Assembly: GCF_003259225.1 (NCBI RefSeq)
Contig: NZ_QHJF01000025.1
Coordinates: 1-64,000, forward strand
Length of the DNA: 64,000 nt
Source of the DNA: Marinomonas arctica
GTDB taxonomy: Bacteria > Pseudomonadota > Gammaproteobacteria > Pseudomonadales > Marinomonadaceae
Direction of reading: 5' to 3'
Below the pieces are notes generated by a model, which worked only from the letters and a program-made list of their open reading frames with translations, ran no database searches and was not told where the DNA came from. Shown here piece after piece: positions 28,640-37,919 of this stretch. The position numbers were made by a program, and so were the translations under genes. The first letter of the stretch is position 1, and each line of letters starts with the position of its first letter.

Positions 28640-29821
28640 ATGATGACAGACAAAAAACGCTCCTATATTAAGCGTGTTAGCGAGGTATTTGTCTCGTTTT
28701 TATGGTTAGGTTTTACCAGTTTTGGTGGGCCTGCTGCGCACCTTGGTTATTTCAACCAGACCTTCATTAAGCGTAAGCAATGGGCAAGTGAGGCTCAATA
28801 TGTCCAATGGGTCGCGCTGAGTCAGATAGTCCCCGGGCCAGGATCGAGTCAGGTTGGCTTTGCTTTGGGCTATCATCGCGCGGGTTTACTTGGCGCGATA
28901 GCTGCCTTTGTGGCTTTTACGTTACCGTCTTTTGTTGTTATGGTGCTTTTGGCTCAATTTGGTTACCACTGGCAGGGGAATGTGTTTTTCGATGGTGTTG
29001 TTCATGCATTGAAATTATTGGCCGTGGTGGTGGTGGCTGATGCCTGTGTGAGTATGTGGCGATCTTTCTGTCAGCGCAAGGCAATGGCGTGTGTGGCTCT
29101 TTTGAGTGCTGCGACGCTGATATGGATGCCATTTAGTTTTAGCAGTCTTGTGGTGTTAGTTATCGCCGCTTGTATTGGCTTTTTCCTGCCTTTTTCGTCT
29201 TTAAATGCTCATGACCCGTTACCTAAGGTGCGTTGTGCTTGGTTTTTGTTGTTTTTATCGGTCGGCCTGTTTTTAATTAGCTTTGCTTTTGACAGTGGGT
29301 TAGGTGGTGTGTTTGCTGATTTCTATCGAGCTGGTGCTCTGGTATTCGGTGGTGGTCATGTGGTTTTACCTATGCTGTCGGCATTTGTTTCCGATCGTGT
29401 CTCTGAGGCGAATTTGCTGATTGGATATGCCGCGGCACAAGCGGTTCCTGGTCCAATGTTTACCATGGCAAGCTTTCTTGGTGCGTCTGCGGCACCGCAA
29501 GGAGCCAATGTTTGGTTGTGGGCGGGTATCGCAACATTAGGTGTGTTTTTATCAGGTTTGCTCTTGATGCTCGGTGCGCAAAACATCTGGCACCATTTAT
29601 CAAGCAATACGCGATGCCGTGGTATTGTGGCGAGCCTAAACGCTGCCGTAGTCGGTATATTAATCGCGGCTCTATACCATCCTATTGGAACGTCAAGCCT
29701 TGTTAGTGTGTGGGATATTGTTTGTGTTGCCCTAGGATTTATTTGGTTGAAATACAAACGACCTTCGATTTTTATGTTGATTATTGTGTTTGTTCTAATC
29801 GGACTGGTGCGCCGTTATTGA
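28640..29821 (+). CDS. chrA: Chromate transporter, CHR family
   Basis: A 393-residue membrane protein made of two homologous halves of about 190 residues, the long-chain CHR type. The signature of each half is visible: LWLGFTSFGGPAAHLGYF and ALSQIVPGPGSSQVGFALG in the first, and ALVFGGGHVVLPML and AAQAVPGPMFTMASFLG in the second. Family members export chromate. Many environmental members have untested substrates. It sits 14 bases after mutY in the same direction. Confidence 0.9.
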   Translation: MMTDKKRSYIKRVSEVFVSFLWLGFTSFGGPAAHLGYFNQTFIKRKQWASEAQYVQWVALSQIVPGPGSSQVGFALGYHRAGLLGAIAAFVAFTLPSFVVMVLLAQFGYHWQGNVFFDGVVHALKLLAVVVVADACVSMWRSFCQRKAMACVALLSAATLIWMPFSFSSLVVLVIAACIGFFLPFSSLNAHDPLPKVRCAWFLLFLSVGLFLISFAFDSGLGGVFADFYRAGALVFGGGHVVLPMLSAFVSDRVSEANLLIGYAAAQAVPGPMFTMASFLGASAAPQGANVWLWAGIATLGVFLSGLLLMLGAQNIWHHLSSNTRCRGIVASLNAAVVGILIAALYHPIGTSSLVSVWDIVCVALGFIWLKYKRPSIFMLIIVFVLIGLVRRY

Positions 29822-29910
29822 TTCTAGGAGTGACGAGTCATGCTCACCTTGAATTTTGCTGTGTTGGCGCCATTATTTATACTGTATTTTTATGATGACG
29901 AGAGAGTTTT

Positions 29911-30195
29911 ATGGCGAACACGGTTTTTTGTAAAAAATTTCAGAAAGAAATGGAAGCCTTAGATCGTGCTCCATTGCCGGGGGCAAAAGGCCAAGAGATT
30001 CTACAAAATGTCTCCAAGCAGGCTTGGCAAGAATGGCAGCAACTGCAAACCATGATGATTAATGAGAAGCAATTAAACTTGATGCAACCAGAGTCTCGTA
30101 AATACGTGATGGAGCAAATGGAAAAGTTCTTTAACAATGAGGCAACGGATAAATTGTCAGGCTATGTTGATCCTGATGATATTAAAGAGCTTTAA
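29911..30195 (+). CDS. yggX: YggX, Fe(2+)-trafficking protein
   Basis: A 94-residue small soluble protein with the family Cys at position 7 ([18 protein letters not shown]) and [19 protein letters not shown] in the centre. It helps protect Fe-S clusters from oxidation. It normally partners with mutY, whose product holds an Fe-S cluster. Here it lies 89 bases behind the intervening chrA. gagag lies before the ATG. Confidence 0.95.
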   Translation: MANTVFCKKFQKEMEALDRAPLPGAKGQEILQNVSKQAWQEWQQLQTMMINEKQLNLMQPESRKYVMEQMEKFFNNEATDKLSGYVDPDDIKEL

Positions 30196-30245
30196 TCGGT
30201 GATATCGGGTTGGATTTTTCTCAACCATCGTCGTAAGTTTTAACA

Positions 30246-30287
30246 AAAATGCCCCTTGTTAATTGGATTAACAAGGGGCATTTTTGT
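30246..30287. terminator. Bidirectional terminator
   Basis: aaaaatgccccttgttaa...ttaacaaggggcattttt, a 14-base or longer perfect stem flanked by A5 and T5, between yggX and the converging FliL-like gene. Confidence 0.9.
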
Positions 30288-30322
30288 GGGTAAACGTTAT
30301 TGTTTATTAGACGCAGTGTCTT

Positions 30323-30745
30323 TTATTGGGTGACAAAGCTGGCAAATAAAATGTCTTTCACGGGTGCTAAGTTGGTTTCTTTCTGTAAAGCATCATTGAC
30401 CGCAATAGCCGCTTCTTCACGCGTTTTTTCTCGTGCTATGGCACCGGTGACTTGTTCTGTGGTGCGTGAGCTAAGGAACATTACCAAGGCATCTCTAACT
30501 AGCGGCATATTGGCTTCTATTAAGTCTTTTGAGTTGACGTCAGTTCGAATGCTAATGCTGGTTTTGATATATTTTAGTCGGGAGTCATCACCTAAATGGT
30601 TAACAACAAAATCTGGTTTTAATTCCACGTAGGCTGGTGGCGATGCAACTTCCTCTTCAGCATGGCTGACCATGCTAGTAAGTCCGTAAAGTAAAAAAAA
30701 AGTAAAAAGACTATGTTTGTTAAGCAGGGATATCATCAATGACAT
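30323..30745 (-). CDS. FliL-like protein (orphan)
   Basis: About 140 residues. A hydrophobic N-terminus (LFTFFLLYGLTSMVSHAEE) looks like a cleavable signal with an AxA-like end rather than the permanent anchor of flagellar FliL. The rest follows the FliL pattern: YVELKPDFVVNHLG, KYIKTSISIRTD, then MPLVRDALVMFLSSRTTEQV. It is outside any flagellar operon in view. FliL supports the stator. Secreted paralogues of this type have no settled role. Two or three in-frame ATG codons are possible starts. Confidence 0.75.
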   Translation of the reverse strand: MSLMISLLNKHSLFTFFLLYGLTSMVSHAEEEVASPPAYVELKPDFVVNHLGDDSRLKYIKTSISIRTDVNSKDLIEANMPLVRDALVMFLSSRTTEQVTGAIAREKTREEAAIAVNDALQKETNLAPVKDILFASFVTQ

Positions 30746-30902
30746 GTTAGGTTCTCGTATTCGTTCCAATTGGCAGTATACTAACTGCCATTAAAGCTTG
30801 CTGTCAGTAGTAATTTTGTACTTTCTTATTTTTCTACTTTCTTGCGCAAGTTTATTTTTAAGCTGGTTTTATTTTATTTCGTTTACTGAGAGGTTGTTGT
30901 CT

Positions 30903-31409
30903 ATGGTTGCCTTGTTATCCGCTCGTCGCTTTCATGGTTTGGTAGCATTTGTCGCTTTCGCGCTTTTAGCGGTGGCTTTTTATATGGAATATCAAATGGG
31001 ATTAGAGCCTTGTCCTCTTTGCATGTTGCAACGAATTGCCTTTTTCTGTGTAGGCGTTATGTCTTTGTTATCCGCCTTGACGGGGAGTGTAAAAGTTCGC
31101 AAAGCGTGTGCTTGGGTGGTAACGGTTTTATCTTTGATCGGCGCGGCTTTAGCCATTCGACACTTGTATTTGCAAAGTCTGCCAAGCGATGAGTTGCCAG
31201 CGTGTTTGCCAGGGTTGAGCTATATGTTTGAGGTGTTTCCATGGCAAGAAATTATGCAGGCAATGGTGATGGGAACAGGGGAATGTGGTGAAGTTCATTG
31301 GACTTTATTCGGTATTAGTATTCCAGGTTGGACATTGCTTGCCTTTATTGGGATGGCGTTGGTGAATATTGTTATTGCGTTGCGAGTCGGTAAAAAAACA
31401 TCTTTCTAG
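30903..31409 (+). CDS. dsbB: Disulfide bond formation protein B
   Basis: Inner-membrane protein that reoxidises DsbA using quinone. About 168 residues and four membrane helices. The first cysteine pair is PCPLC (Cys37, Cys40); the second is in LPACLPG and GTGECGE. The ATG at 30903 (gagagg upstream) gives the normal length. A longer reading from 30798 would add an extra hydrophobic segment not found in DsbB. algQ follows after 105 bases, the same pairing as in Pseudomonas. Confidence 0.95.
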   Translation: MVALLSARRFHGLVAFVAFALLAVAFYMEYQMGLEPCPLCMLQRIAFFCVGVMSLLSALTGSVKVRKACAWVVTVLSLIGAALAIRHLYLQSLPSDELPACLPGLSYMFEVFPWQEIMQAMVMGTGECGEVHWTLFGISIPGWTLLAFIGMALVNIVIALRVGKKTSF

Positions 31410-31514
31410 TAAACCGTTACAAAACCCCTCAGGTGATAGTCTTGCAGGGGTTAACAGATCGGAATATGCTTGAAACAAAGGTGAATTATAATAAACGCGT
31501 GATGGAGTCTGTAT

Positions 31515-31985
31515 ATGTTAGAAGGTTGTAAAACAGCCCAAGAACGATGGGGCGGTGTTCACGATATTATCGATCGTTGGCTTGAGCAGCGTCGTCAGCT
31601 TATCGAGTTGTGTATTTATTTACGTGATCGTGGTGAGTTCACTCCGACAGACACTCCTAAGATTCAATCTCTTTGTGAGATGCTAGTGGATTATGTGTCA
31701 GTTGGACATTTTACGGTTTATGAACAGCTAGCGCTGGAAGCCAAAGAGTTTCACGACGATAGTGCCTTGGTTTTGTTGCGCAAGTTGTTGCCAAAAATCG
31801 ATGCTTCAACTGAGGTCGCGATTGAATTTAACGATAAGTATGACACCAAAGAGCATTGTAATTCTCAGCTTGAAGCCTTGCCGTTTTCATTGAAAGCCTT
31901 GATTCTTGTGATAGCCGAACGATTCCAATATGAAGATCAGTTGATTAAGGAATTACATGAAGCACATAGCGAAAAAAGCGCTTGA
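31515..31985 (+). CDS. algQ: Rsd/AlgQ family anti-sigma-70 factor
   Basis: 156 residues beginning MLEGCKTAQERWGGVHDIID, the AlgQ opening, with SVGHFTVYEQLALEAKEF in the centre. These proteins bind region 4 of the housekeeping sigma factor and affect stationary-phase and, in pseudomonads, alginate and pyoverdine gene expression. ggag lies 8 bases before the ATG. The last nine codons overlap the start of the next gene. Confidence 0.9.
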   Translation: MLEGCKTAQERWGGVHDIIDRWLEQRRQLIELCIYLRDRGEFTPTDTPKIQSLCEMLVDYVSVGHFTVYEQLALEAKEFHDDSALVLLRKLLPKIDASTEVAIEFNDKYDTKEHCNSQLEALPFSLKALILVIAERFQYEDQLIKELHEAHSEKSA

Positions 31986-32940
31986 GCTTGGTTTAATTGC
32001 TTTTAGCTCTGTTGCCTTGCTGTCTTGCTCTGCTGAAGCGCCTATTCGTACAGCAAAATACGCTGAGCAGGGGCTGTATTCTGCTGGGCTGAGTGATGAC
32101 GGTTCCTCTGCGTTAATTGGTTCCGTGCAGCATGGTGGCAGTTATTGGGTAAATGCTGTTAATGAGCGACGTTTTAACTGGAATCATGCTGCAGGTGAAT
32201 TTTCATCCATAGTAGGCGTTGATATTGATCCTAGCGGTCTTTATGCGGCAACAGGTGGCGCTCGCACATTAGTGCTTTGGAATACCACAACGGGTATGTC
32301 TGAAGGCTTTTGGTCGACGCCCGGTGATATTCAGTCCTTAAAACTGACTCAAAATGGCAACAATGCTCTTATTGGTTTGAATGATCAAACCGCGCGTTTT
32401 TTTGATATTAAAAACGGTGGTATAAAGCAAACCTTAAGAACAGGGGCAACGGTTCGAGCTGTGGACGTCATGTCTGATGGCAGCATTGGAATCACTGGTG
32501 ATGATTTGTCCAATGTCATTTTATGGAATTTGCAAACCGGTGAAAAAATACACCAGTGGACATTAAGTAATGACATTGCCAGTGTCGCATTATCAAGTGA
32601 CGGGAAATATGCCTTTGGTGCAGCCCAGCTTGGTAACGCAAAAATTTGGTCCACGCGTGATGGTAAAGAGTTGACGAATATTGACACTGGTGCTTTAAAG
32701 TACCGCAACGTGACGCTTAGCCAAGCCGTATTTTCACAAGATAATCGATTCATTCTTGTTGGTGGTGTGAATAGTCAAGTTTCTCTTGTGCAAGTCAGTA
32801 CTGGTGCAATACAAAAAGAATGGCGTATTTATTTGCCTAAAGGTCGTCCTGCAGGGGCGAGCGTGTTGTCCTTGGCTTTTGCTCCGGGTAATCGTTATTA
32901 CGCAATTGGAAGTAATGGTTACTTAAACGTATTGGAATAA
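31957..32940 (+). CDS. WD40-type beta-propeller lipoprotein
   Basis: 327 residues. Lipoprotein signal with lipobox LLSC (Cys24). The mature part is a set of about seven WD40-like blades, for example LYAATGGARTLVLWNTTTG, GITGDDLSNVILWNLQTG and YAFGAAQLGNAKIWSTRDG. No catalytic motif. It is presumably a membrane-anchored scaffold. The start, with aagga 6 bases upstream, lies inside algQ (29-base overlap), and the DUF423 gene begins 3 bases after its stop, so the three form an operon. The partner is unknown. Confidence 0.8.
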   Translation: MKHIAKKALELGLIAFSSVALLSCSAEAPIRTAKYAEQGLYSAGLSDDGSSALIGSVQHGGSYWVNAVNERRFNWNHAAGEFSSIVGVDIDPSGLYAATGGARTLVLWNTTTGMSEGFWSTPGDIQSLKLTQNGNNALIGLNDQTARFFDIKNGGIKQTLRTGATVRAVDVMSDGSIGITGDDLSNVILWNLQTGEKIHQWTLSNDIASVALSSDGKYAFGAAQLGNAKIWSTRDGKELTNIDTGALKYRNVTLSQAVFSQDNRFILVGGVNSQVSLVQVSTGAIQKEWRIYLPKGRPAGASVLSLAFAPGNRYYAIGSNGYLNVLE

Positions 32941-32943
32941 TGC

Positions 32944-33360
32944 ATGCCTCAATCCTCTGATTCATTCTCATTGTTTAGTAAAAGACAACAGTCAATGTGG
33001 GCGGCGTTATTTGCAGCGCAAGCGGCTATTGCGGTTGCGGCAGGGGCGTTCGGTGCTCATGCTCTTGAAGGTATGCTAGACGTGAAGGCGCTGGGGTGGT
33101 GGCAGACAGGTAGCCAGTATCTTATGTATCATGCATTGGCTGGCTTGATTGTTTCCACTGTGCTTTTGTCTTTACCTTCTAGAAAACTTATTTTATGCCT
33201 ATTTTTTCTGGGTAATATGTTATTTGCTGGCAGCTTGTACGCGATGGCCTTAACGGGCTACCGATTTTTAGGCACAGTCACACCTTTGGGTGGCCTATGT
33301 TATTTGCTGGCTTGGTGCTTTTTGATTTATCGTTTATGGCGTCTAGGTAGAAGTCAGTAA
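32944..33360 (+). CDS. DUF423 membrane protein
   Basis: 138 residues with four predicted membrane segments. FGAHALEGMLDVKALGWWQTGSQYLMYH in outline and the C-terminal TPLGGLCYLLAWCFL are typical of DUF423 (E. coli YgdD). The role is unknown. The N-terminal 17 residues are polar and unconserved, so the Met at position 18 may be the true start. Confidence 0.85.
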   Translation: MPQSSDSFSLFSKRQQSMWAALFAAQAAIAVAAGAFGAHALEGMLDVKALGWWQTGSQYLMYHALAGLIVSTVLLSLPSRKLILCLFFLGNMLFAGSLYAMALTGYRFLGTVTPLGGLCYLLAWCFLIYRLWRLGRSQ

Positions 33361-33467
33361 CGTGATCTGTGGGGCAAACGCTTTTGAAAAGGGATAACAA
33401 AGCAGGACATCGCATGGTTTTTCCGGTAGTATGCGTGCCGAATTAATGATCGATTTAGGCTGAGACG

Positions 33468-34223
33468 ATGGCCTATTTTGGCTTGTCACATAGTAGAATT
33501 AAGCGATACGAAACCATGCAAGAACACGATACAGAGGCTCAAGAACCGTTTCACAAACGCACTATCCGCAGTTTTGTTGTACGCGGTGGTCGAATGACGG
33601 AAGGTCAACAAAAGAACTATGAAGCAAATTGGGCCATATACGGTTTGAATCTTGCTGATGGTCGAATTGATTACACGACCGTATTTGGTCGAGAATCCGA
33701 TGTTATTATTGAAGTTGGTTTTGGCATGGGATCTTCTCTTGCTGAAATGGCAAAAAACGCTCCTGAAAAAGATTTTATTGGTATTGAAGTGCATCCACCT
33801 GGGGTGGCAAAACTGATGATGCTAGCCAAAGAGCAAGGCATTACTAATTTACGCGTATATTGTGATGATGCCATAGAAGTGATGGCGAACTGCTTACCAC
33901 AAAACGTAGCCAGTGCTTTCCAATTGTTTTTTCCAGACCCTTGGCATAAAAAGAAACACAACAAGCGTCGTATTGTTCAGCCTTTATTTGCAGAGCAAGT
34001 GGCTAATGTGTTGAGGGATGGTGGACACTTTCATATGGCAACGGATTGGCAGCCATATGCCGAACATATGATGGAAGTCATGGAGGAGCAGGTGTTGTAT
34101 GAAAATGCCGCTGGAAAGGGCTTATATCACCCACGCCCAGAATGGCGACCGCTTACTAAGTTTGAACAGCGCGGTGAACGCTTAGGTCATGGTGTTTGGG
34201 ATTTGATTTACACTAAAAAGTAA
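33468..34223 (+). CDS. trmB: tRNA (guanine-N7-)-methyltransferase
   Basis: Methylates G46 of tRNA with S-adenosylmethionine. 251 residues. RTIRSFVVRGGRMTEGQQ at the start of the conserved part, SAM site IIEVGFGMGSSL (about 75), and the catalytic motif FFPDPWHKKKHNKRR (about 150-164). Either the ATG at 33468 or the one at 33516 could be the start. Both precede the conserved region. Ends in a shared terminator with the converging hns gene. Confidence 0.95.
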   Translation: MAYFGLSHSRIKRYETMQEHDTEAQEPFHKRTIRSFVVRGGRMTEGQQKNYEANWAIYGLNLADGRIDYTTVFGRESDVIIEVGFGMGSSLAEMAKNAPEKDFIGIEVHPPGVAKLMMLAKEQGITNLRVYCDDAIEVMANCLPQNVASAFQLFFPDPWHKKKHNKRRIVQPLFAEQVANVLRDGGHFHMATDWQPYAEHMMEVMEEQVLYENAAGKGLYHPRPEWRPLTKFEQRGERLGHGVWDLIYTKK

Positions 34224-34257
34224 TTAAGCTGTATGTCTAGCTAGGACAACAGACAAT

Positions 34258-34287
34258 AAAAAAGCGACTTCATTGAGTCGCTTTTTT
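34258..34287. terminator. Bidirectional terminator
   Basis: aaaaagcgactc-type stem (aaagcgact...agtcgcttttt) flanked by A and T runs, between trmB and the H-NS gene. Confidence 0.88.
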
Positions 34288-34305
34288 ATTGGTGAAATGT
34301 TGAGA

Positions 34306-34704
34306 TTATTTAATCTCAACGCTCTCACGGCTGTTGCCAGCATCAAAATGTTCTTGGAATACTTTTGGTGTACGTCCACGACCAGTCCATTCATGAACCT
34401 CGCCATCAACCGTTAGGCGATATTTGGGTTCTACTGTTTTGCCTTTTGCAGCGCCTGCTTTTGGTGCCGTCAATAAAGCAATCTCTTCCATAGTTAGGCC
34501 GCTTTTTGCGATTAGAGTGGCAATTTCTTCTGCACGAGCAGATTTCATTGCTTGCTCAGCTTCGCGCGCTGCTTCTTCTTCTTTGACTTTTTCAAGTGCA
34601 TTGTTGAAGCCAGCAATTAGGTTTTCTAGCTGCGCAACGGTTAGTTCTTTGGCGGCCGCGCGTGCTTTTGCTTTATTGCTTGCTAATTCTAGTAATAAAC
34701 TCAT
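34306..34704 (-). CDS. hns: H-NS family nucleoid protein
   Basis: 132 residues. N-terminal helical coiled coil (LTVAQLENLIAGFNNALEKVKEEEAA) for oligomerisation. A C-terminal DNA-binding domain has YRLTVDGEVHEWTGRGRTPKVF, including the GRGRTP minor-groove loop. This is an H-NS-type silencer, not the MvaT type of pseudomonads. ggggac lies 7 bases before the ATG. The upstream region is strongly AT-rich, which suits autoregulation; that is inferred. Confidence 0.93.
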   Translation of the reverse strand: MSLLLELASNKAKARAAAKELTVAQLENLIAGFNNALEKVKEEEAAREAEQAMKSARAEEIATLIAKSGLTMEEIALLTAPKAGAAKGKTVEPKYRLTVDGEVHEWTGRGRTPKVFQEHFDAGNSRESVEIK

Positions 34705-35067
34705 TAGTGTCCCCTATTTATCTGTTAAGAACTGGTTGTCTCTTAATAACTGGTTGGTCTTGCACTGAAAAAGAGATCCGTCTTTTACATCCAGTGGCGC
34801 GTTTAAATCAATAAATCTTTTAAGATAGAGAAACTTTATTTTCTGTCTGAGCATGGATCTAAATCAGAGATGAAAATGAACTTTATCTTGTAATGCTAAC
34901 TCAATATTAACGTCAACCTGTAAAATCTTGAATGGCTTGCTAATACAGTGTGGTGTGATTTTATACTATTTCAAGTTTGAGTTGTGGATTTTAATAAAAA
35001 ATACTCTAACATGCTAATCAAATAATGCGTTGGAATCGTTAGAAAAGTGTAAACAATAGGATAATAC
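34705..35067. other. AT-rich intergenic region between hns and tex
   Basis: 363 bases between divergent genes. No coding sequence or strong hairpin was seen. Long A/T tracts occur at 34800-35040. It likely carries the promoters of both genes and H-NS binding sites. Confidence 0.5.
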
Positions 35068-37230
35068 ATGAATTCTATATCAGATAACTTAAGTTCAGAG
35101 TTTTCTATATTAAAAAAATACAGTGACAATATTATTCAGTTATTTGAAGAGGGGGCAACGGTCCCTTTCGTCGCTCGGTATCGAAAAGAAAGTACGGGCG
35201 GTATGAGCGATATAGATTTACGTTCTTTTTACGATAGATGGCAATATCTTGCAGAATTTAAAAAACGTCAAGAGAGCATTCTCGCGACATTGTCACAGGA
35301 TCCAGCGGTGCCAGTTACGATACTTAATAAGCTTCGTCAGGCAACGTCTAAAAATGAACTAGAAGATCTCTATTCACCCTATAAGAAAACGCGTAAAACG
35401 AAAGCAGACGAAGCGAAAGAGCAGGGGCTTTTGCCTTTGGCTACACTGATTTGGACAGGTCGTCAGGCAGACACTCTACCTGCTGTTTCCGCCTGGTGTC
35501 AGCAGAATGCCATTAGTATGTCTGCTGAGTCTGCATTAGAAGGCGTGACGGAAATATTGAATGAAGCAATCGCAAATGACAGTGACGTTCTGAAAAAGGG
35601 GCGTGAAGAGCTCTTGAAAGATGGTATTTTAACCAGCCGTGTTTTACGTGGAAAAAAAGAGCAAGGTGAAAAGTTTAGAGATTACTTTGATTATCAAGAA
35701 GCGATCAATAAAGTGCCTTCTCATCGATTATTAGCTCTTTTCCGAGCCAAAAAAGAAGCCATTCTTAAACTCAGTGTGTCCTTAAAAGATACGGTTGGTT
35801 ATCCCAGTAGACTAATTTTTCCTCACCTTAATCAATTACTTGATAATAAGGCACCTGAGTCTCAAAGGATGACCGCATTGCAATATCGTTATTTAAACCT
35901 AGCTTGGGAAAATAAATTATTGCCGAAATTAGAGTCCGATGTGCTTGCGCAATTGAAAGAGCGAGCTGAGGAGGGCGCCATACAGGTATTTGCTAACAAT
36001 CTTCAGGATTTATTGATGGCCGCTCCTGCCGGTGCTCACCGAGTATTAGGTGTGGACCCAGGTTTTCGTAATGGCGTTAAGTTAGCGGTCATTAATGAGC
36101 AAGGCTCTTTGTTAGATCATGGTGTTATTTACCCGCATGGGCCTCAAAATCGCATACAAGAAGCGAATGCCATGCTGTCTACACTCATTCATCAGCACCG
36201 CATTGGTTGGGTGGCAATTGGTAACGGTACGGCTTCAAGAGAGACTGAAGCCTTAATCAAGGCGCTGATAAAAGAATCCAACCTAGAATGCCGTGCTGTT
36301 GTCGTTAGTGAAGCGGGGGCGTCTGTGTATTCTGCTTCGCCAATAGCAATAGAAGAATTTCCTGATTTAGATGTCACGATTCGAGGGGCGGTATCGATTG
36401 CACGACGCTTTCAAGACCCTCTTGCTGAGCTGGTAAAAATCGATCCTCAAGCCATTGGTGTGGGACAGTATCAACATGATGTAAAAGTTTCTCAACTGAC
36501 AAAATCCCTTGCTAATGTTGTGGAAGATTGTGTGAACCGAGTGGGCGTTGATATTAACCTCGCTTCTGTTTCTTTACTGTCTTACGTGTCAGGTTTAACG
36601 CATCGTTTAGCACAGAATATTGTCGATTATCGTCAACAAAAAGGTCGAATAGAATCCCGTGCCGAGTTATTAAAAATCAAAGGTATTGGCGATAAATGTT
36701 TTGAACAGTGCGCGGGTTTTTTAAGAATACTAAATGGTAAAGAGGCGTTGGATCAGTCAGGTGTTCATCCTGAGTCCTATCCTTTAGTGCAGAAAATGGC
36801 GGCGCAATTAAAGTTAAAAGCGCACGATTTGCTGAATAACAGCGGTGCTTTGCAGCAGCTGAGACAATTAGCGCCCAGTTTTGCGCAAGCGGGAGATTTT
36901 ACGTATTCGGATATTCTCAATGAGCTTGCTAAACCTGGTCGAGATCCGCGGCCTGAGTTTCGTTATGCGTCATTTGATCAAAGTGTGCAAACGTTAGAAG
37001 ACCTTCAAGAAGGCATGGTTTTAGAGGGCGTTGTCACCAATGTGGCTGCCTTTGGCGCGTTTGTGGATTTGGGTGTGCATCAAGATGGTTTGATTCATAT
37101 CTCTCAGCTAGCAGATCGTTTTGTGAAAGATCCAAGGGATTTTGTACGAGTAGGGCAGGTTGTCAATGTGACCGTGCTTGAAGTAGATGTGCAGCGTAAA
37201 CGTATTGCATTAAAGGCAAATGGGCTTTGA
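35068..37230 (+). CDS. tex: Tex RNA-binding transcription accessory protein
   Basis: 720 residues. N-terminal helical part with GATVPFVARYRKESTGGMSD (about 30-49), a YqgF-like nuclease fold (RVLGVDPGFRNGVKLAV, about 325), helix-hairpin-helix repeats (LLKIKGIGDKCFEQCAGFL), and a C-terminal S1 RNA-binding domain (GMVLEGVVTNVAAFGAFVDLG, about 650-718). It is about 50 residues shorter than E. coli YhgF because it stops right after the S1 domain. Tex influences transcript fate and stress survival. agga lies 6 bases before the ATG. Confidence 0.95.
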   Translation: MNSISDNLSSEFSILKKYSDNIIQLFEEGATVPFVARYRKESTGGMSDIDLRSFYDRWQYLAEFKKRQESILATLSQDPAVPVTILNKLRQATSKNELEDLYSPYKKTRKTKADEAKEQGLLPLATLIWTGRQADTLPAVSAWCQQNAISMSAESALEGVTEILNEAIANDSDVLKKGREELLKDGILTSRVLRGKKEQGEKFRDYFDYQEAINKVPSHRLLALFRAKKEAILKLSVSLKDTVGYPSRLIFPHLNQLLDNKAPESQRMTALQYRYLNLAWENKLLPKLESDVLAQLKERAEEGAIQVFANNLQDLLMAAPAGAHRVLGVDPGFRNGVKLAVINEQGSLLDHGVIYPHGPQNRIQEANAMLSTLIHQHRIGWVAIGNGTASRETEALIKALIKESNLECRAVVVSEAGASVYSASPIAIEEFPDLDVTIRGAVSIARRFQDPLAELVKIDPQAIGVGQYQHDVKVSQLTKSLANVVEDCVNRVGVDINLASVSLLSYVSGLTHRLAQNIVDYRQQKGRIESRAELLKIKGIGDKCFEQCAGFLRILNGKEALDQSGVHPESYPLVQKMAAQLKLKAHDLLNNSGALQQLRQLAPSFAQAGDFTYSDILNELAKPGRDPRPEFRYASFDQSVQTLEDLQEGMVLEGVVTNVAAFGAFVDLGVHQDGLIHISQLADRFVKDPRDFVRVGQVVNVTVLEVDVQRKRIALKANGL

Positions 37231-37252
37231 TCAATTTATCTTTAAAAAAACA

Positions 37253-37282
37253 AAAACCGATTAGAGGGTTCTAATCGGTTTT
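37253..37282. terminator. Terminator between tex and azoR
   Basis: aaaaccgattag, agggtt, ctaatcggtttt: a 10-base perfect stem with A and T flanks, serving both converging genes. Confidence 0.88.
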
Positions 37283-37325
37283 AGAATAACGCATAACGTT
37301 AGTGTAAAAGGGATAGTGACGAATT

Positions 37326-37919
37326 TTAAACCGCTACTGCGATTTGTGCTTTTGCTTCATTGAACGCTTCTTCGCCAGGTGCGCCCATTGCTTGACCACC
37401 AGCAATGAAAGTCTCTTTCACATTTAGGCCAATGAAGCCTAGGAATGTTTGAATGTGCGGTACTTGGTGATTAAATGCTTCACCTGCAGAGAAACTGCCG
37501 CTTGCAGCAAAGATGTAGGCATCTTTGTTTACCAAGCCAACAGGGCCAGTTTCTGTATATTTAAAGGTACGACCAGCACGAGCAATATAGTCAAAGTAAG
37601 ACTTTAAGGTAGAAGGAATGCCGAAGTTGTACATTGGAGCAGAAACGATAACTACATCTGCAGATTCTAGTTCCGTAATCAATTCGTCGCCAATCGCTAC
37701 AATGGCTTTTTGCTCAGCAGTGCGACTTTCTTCAGATGTGAATAGTGCACCGAGCGTCTCGCTAGTAAAATGTGGTAGTGGGTTCGCAGCTACATCACGG
37801 GCAACCACTTTGCCGTCAGGATTTTTGGCGAGCCATTTTTCAACAAATTCATTCGCCAATTGACGAGATTTAGAGTTTTCGCCAGAGGCACTAGAATCGA
37901 TACGTAATAAAGTTGCCAT
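37326..37919 (-). CDS. azoR: FMN-dependent NADH:quinone/azo reductase
   Basis: 197-residue flavodoxin-like enzyme. RIDSSASGENSKSRQLANEF binds FMN phosphate. APMYNFGIPSTLKSYFDYIARAG and GPVGLVNKDAYIFAASGS are AzoR hallmarks. It reduces quinones and azo compounds with NADH in the cytoplasm. ggagaa lies before the ATG. It is divergent from a LysR-type gene that is its probable regulator. Confidence 0.95.
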   Translation of the reverse strand: MATLLRIDSSASGENSKSRQLANEFVEKWLAKNPDGKVVARDVAANPLPHFTSETLGALFTSEESRTAEQKAIVAIGDELITELESADVVIVSAPMYNFGIPSTLKSYFDYIARAGRTFKYTETGPVGLVNKDAYIFAASGSFSAGEAFNHQVPHIQTFLGFIGLNVKETFIAGGQAMGAPGEEAFNEAKAQIAVAV

